Shown here in pieces: positions 41,680-41,997 of a DNA stretch of 41,997 nt. The stretch is from Aureobasidium sp. EXF-3400. Its lineage: Eukaryota > Ascomycota > Dothideomycetes > Dothideales > Saccotheciaceae. Every line of letters begins with the position of its first letter. The stretch's first letter is position 1. The DNA lies in contig SWBL01000395.1 in the NCBI GenBank assembly GCA_024195585.1, positions 1-41,997 on the forward strand, read 5' to 3'. Under the pieces are notes generated by a model. The model saw only the letters and a program-made list of their open reading frames with translations, did no database searches and had not been told where the DNA came from. The position numbers and the translations under genes were made by a program.

Positions 41680-41786
41680 GCCGCTTTAGCTCATCTGGGA
41701 GAGCGCCAGACTGAAGTCAACTTCTGTCCTTCTTGCATCACGTAAGAGTATTCTGGAGGCACTGTGTTCGATCCACAGAAGCGGCA
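41680..41786 (+). tRNA. tRNA-Phe (GAA) with intron
   Basis: Acceptor stem GCCGCTT (41680-41686) pairs with AAGCGGC (41779-41785), followed by discriminator A. The D-arm GCTC/GAGC, anticodon stem CCAGA/TCTGG and T-arm CTGTG/CACAG with loop TTCGATC are all perfect. The anticodon GAA is at 41713-41715. A 34-nt intron (41717-41750) sits after position 37, the canonical eukaryotic site. A-box and B-box (GTTCGATCC) are present. Position 38 would be U rather than the usual A. Confidence 0.95.
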
Positions 41787-41997
41787 TGATCTTTTGTTTC
41801 TGTTGACCTCGTTGCTATATGCACTCTCTGTGACAATCGGTCAATGATGGCCACACTTTTCTTTTGTCGGTGGCGGGTGTGGGCCGTGCTGGGATAAACA
41901 GAGTGGATGTTACATGGAATCGGTGGAATTTCGGCTCCATGCCATGCCATGCCACTACTTCTAGCTAACATGCCATTCCATGTCAATTATCTAGTGG
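41787..41997. other. Right window edge, no gene seen
   Basis: 211 bp downstream of the tRNA. It contains short direct repeats of CATGCCATGC type near 41935-41955 but no gene or RNA that I can recognise. Confidence 0.4.

Noticed and set aside
1..41997. Search for CRISPR arrays, bacterial operons, prophage or intact transposons
   Set aside because: The window is a eukaryotic spliced genome segment. No regularly spaced repeats, integrase, reverse transcriptase or transposase motifs were seen.

Overview
This window is ordinary nuclear, gene-dense euchromatin of a filamentous ascomycete (Pezizomycotina, perhaps a Dothideomycete). The evidence is short 5' GT / 3' AG introns of about 45-80 nt, genes a few hundred bases apart on both strands, and fungal-only families (Pga1, Mid1, an NCS1 permease, a Dsc4-like DUF1746 protein, an Hda1/Arb2 fusion). 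There is no sign of prokaryotic, viral or intact transposon sequence. The class-level placement is a weak inference.

Layout. 1-991 (-) is the 5' half of alpha-tubulin, cut by the window edge. 1363-2167 (+) is PGA1, followed 56 bp later by a small protein built of two F-box-like units (2224-2670). 3422-4285 (+) is a DUF4336 protein, converging on an F-box/LRR-type protein (4612-6084, -). 7143-8126 (-) is a Dsc4-like membrane protein, divergent from a replication factor C subunit (8391-9616, +). 10267-11036 (-) is a flavodoxin-like quinone reductase. 12399-14738 (+) is the class II histone deacetylase HDA1/Clr3, meeting the CaaX protease RCE1 (14744-15943, -) tail to tail.

17157-19691 (+) is a serine-rich membrane protein, followed by MID1 (20500-22470, -), PP5/Ppt1 (22798-24389, -), SPT4 (24858-25323, +) and a hypothetical gene (25563-26207, -). 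27293-28178 (+) is the ATP synthase delta subunit. 28455-30305 (+) is a disordered hypothetical protein, followed by an AT-rich gene-poor patch (30306-31441). 31442-32212 (+) is an acidic protein with a doubtful gene model. 32326-34259 (-) is an NCS1 permease, divergent from an AYR1-like dehydrogenase (35282-36179, +). 36568-38400 (-) is mitochondrial ClpX, divergent from glycogen branching enzyme (39057-41383, +). 41680-41786 is an intron-containing tRNA-Phe(GAA).

Most genes are unrelated housekeeping functions, with no secondary-metabolite cluster and no operon-like unit. The most notable signal is in the quinone reductase. Its reading frame stops at TGA followed by CTG, at the family's usual length of 204 residues. 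The same frame then stays open for 67 more codons with coding-like composition and ends in Cys-Ile-Leu-Ser, a textbook farnesylation (CaaX) box. This suggests stop-codon readthrough producing a small lipid-anchored, membrane-bound isoform beside the soluble enzyme. A nonsense mutation is the main alternative.

Other points worth checking are a GATA-factor site cluster in front of the NCS1 permease, overlapping two-codon upstream ORFs before HDA1, stops only 5 bp apart between HDA1 and RCE1, a ClpP-binding IGF loop in ClpX, a 101-nt intergenic hairpin, and two in-frame stops inside the acidic gene.
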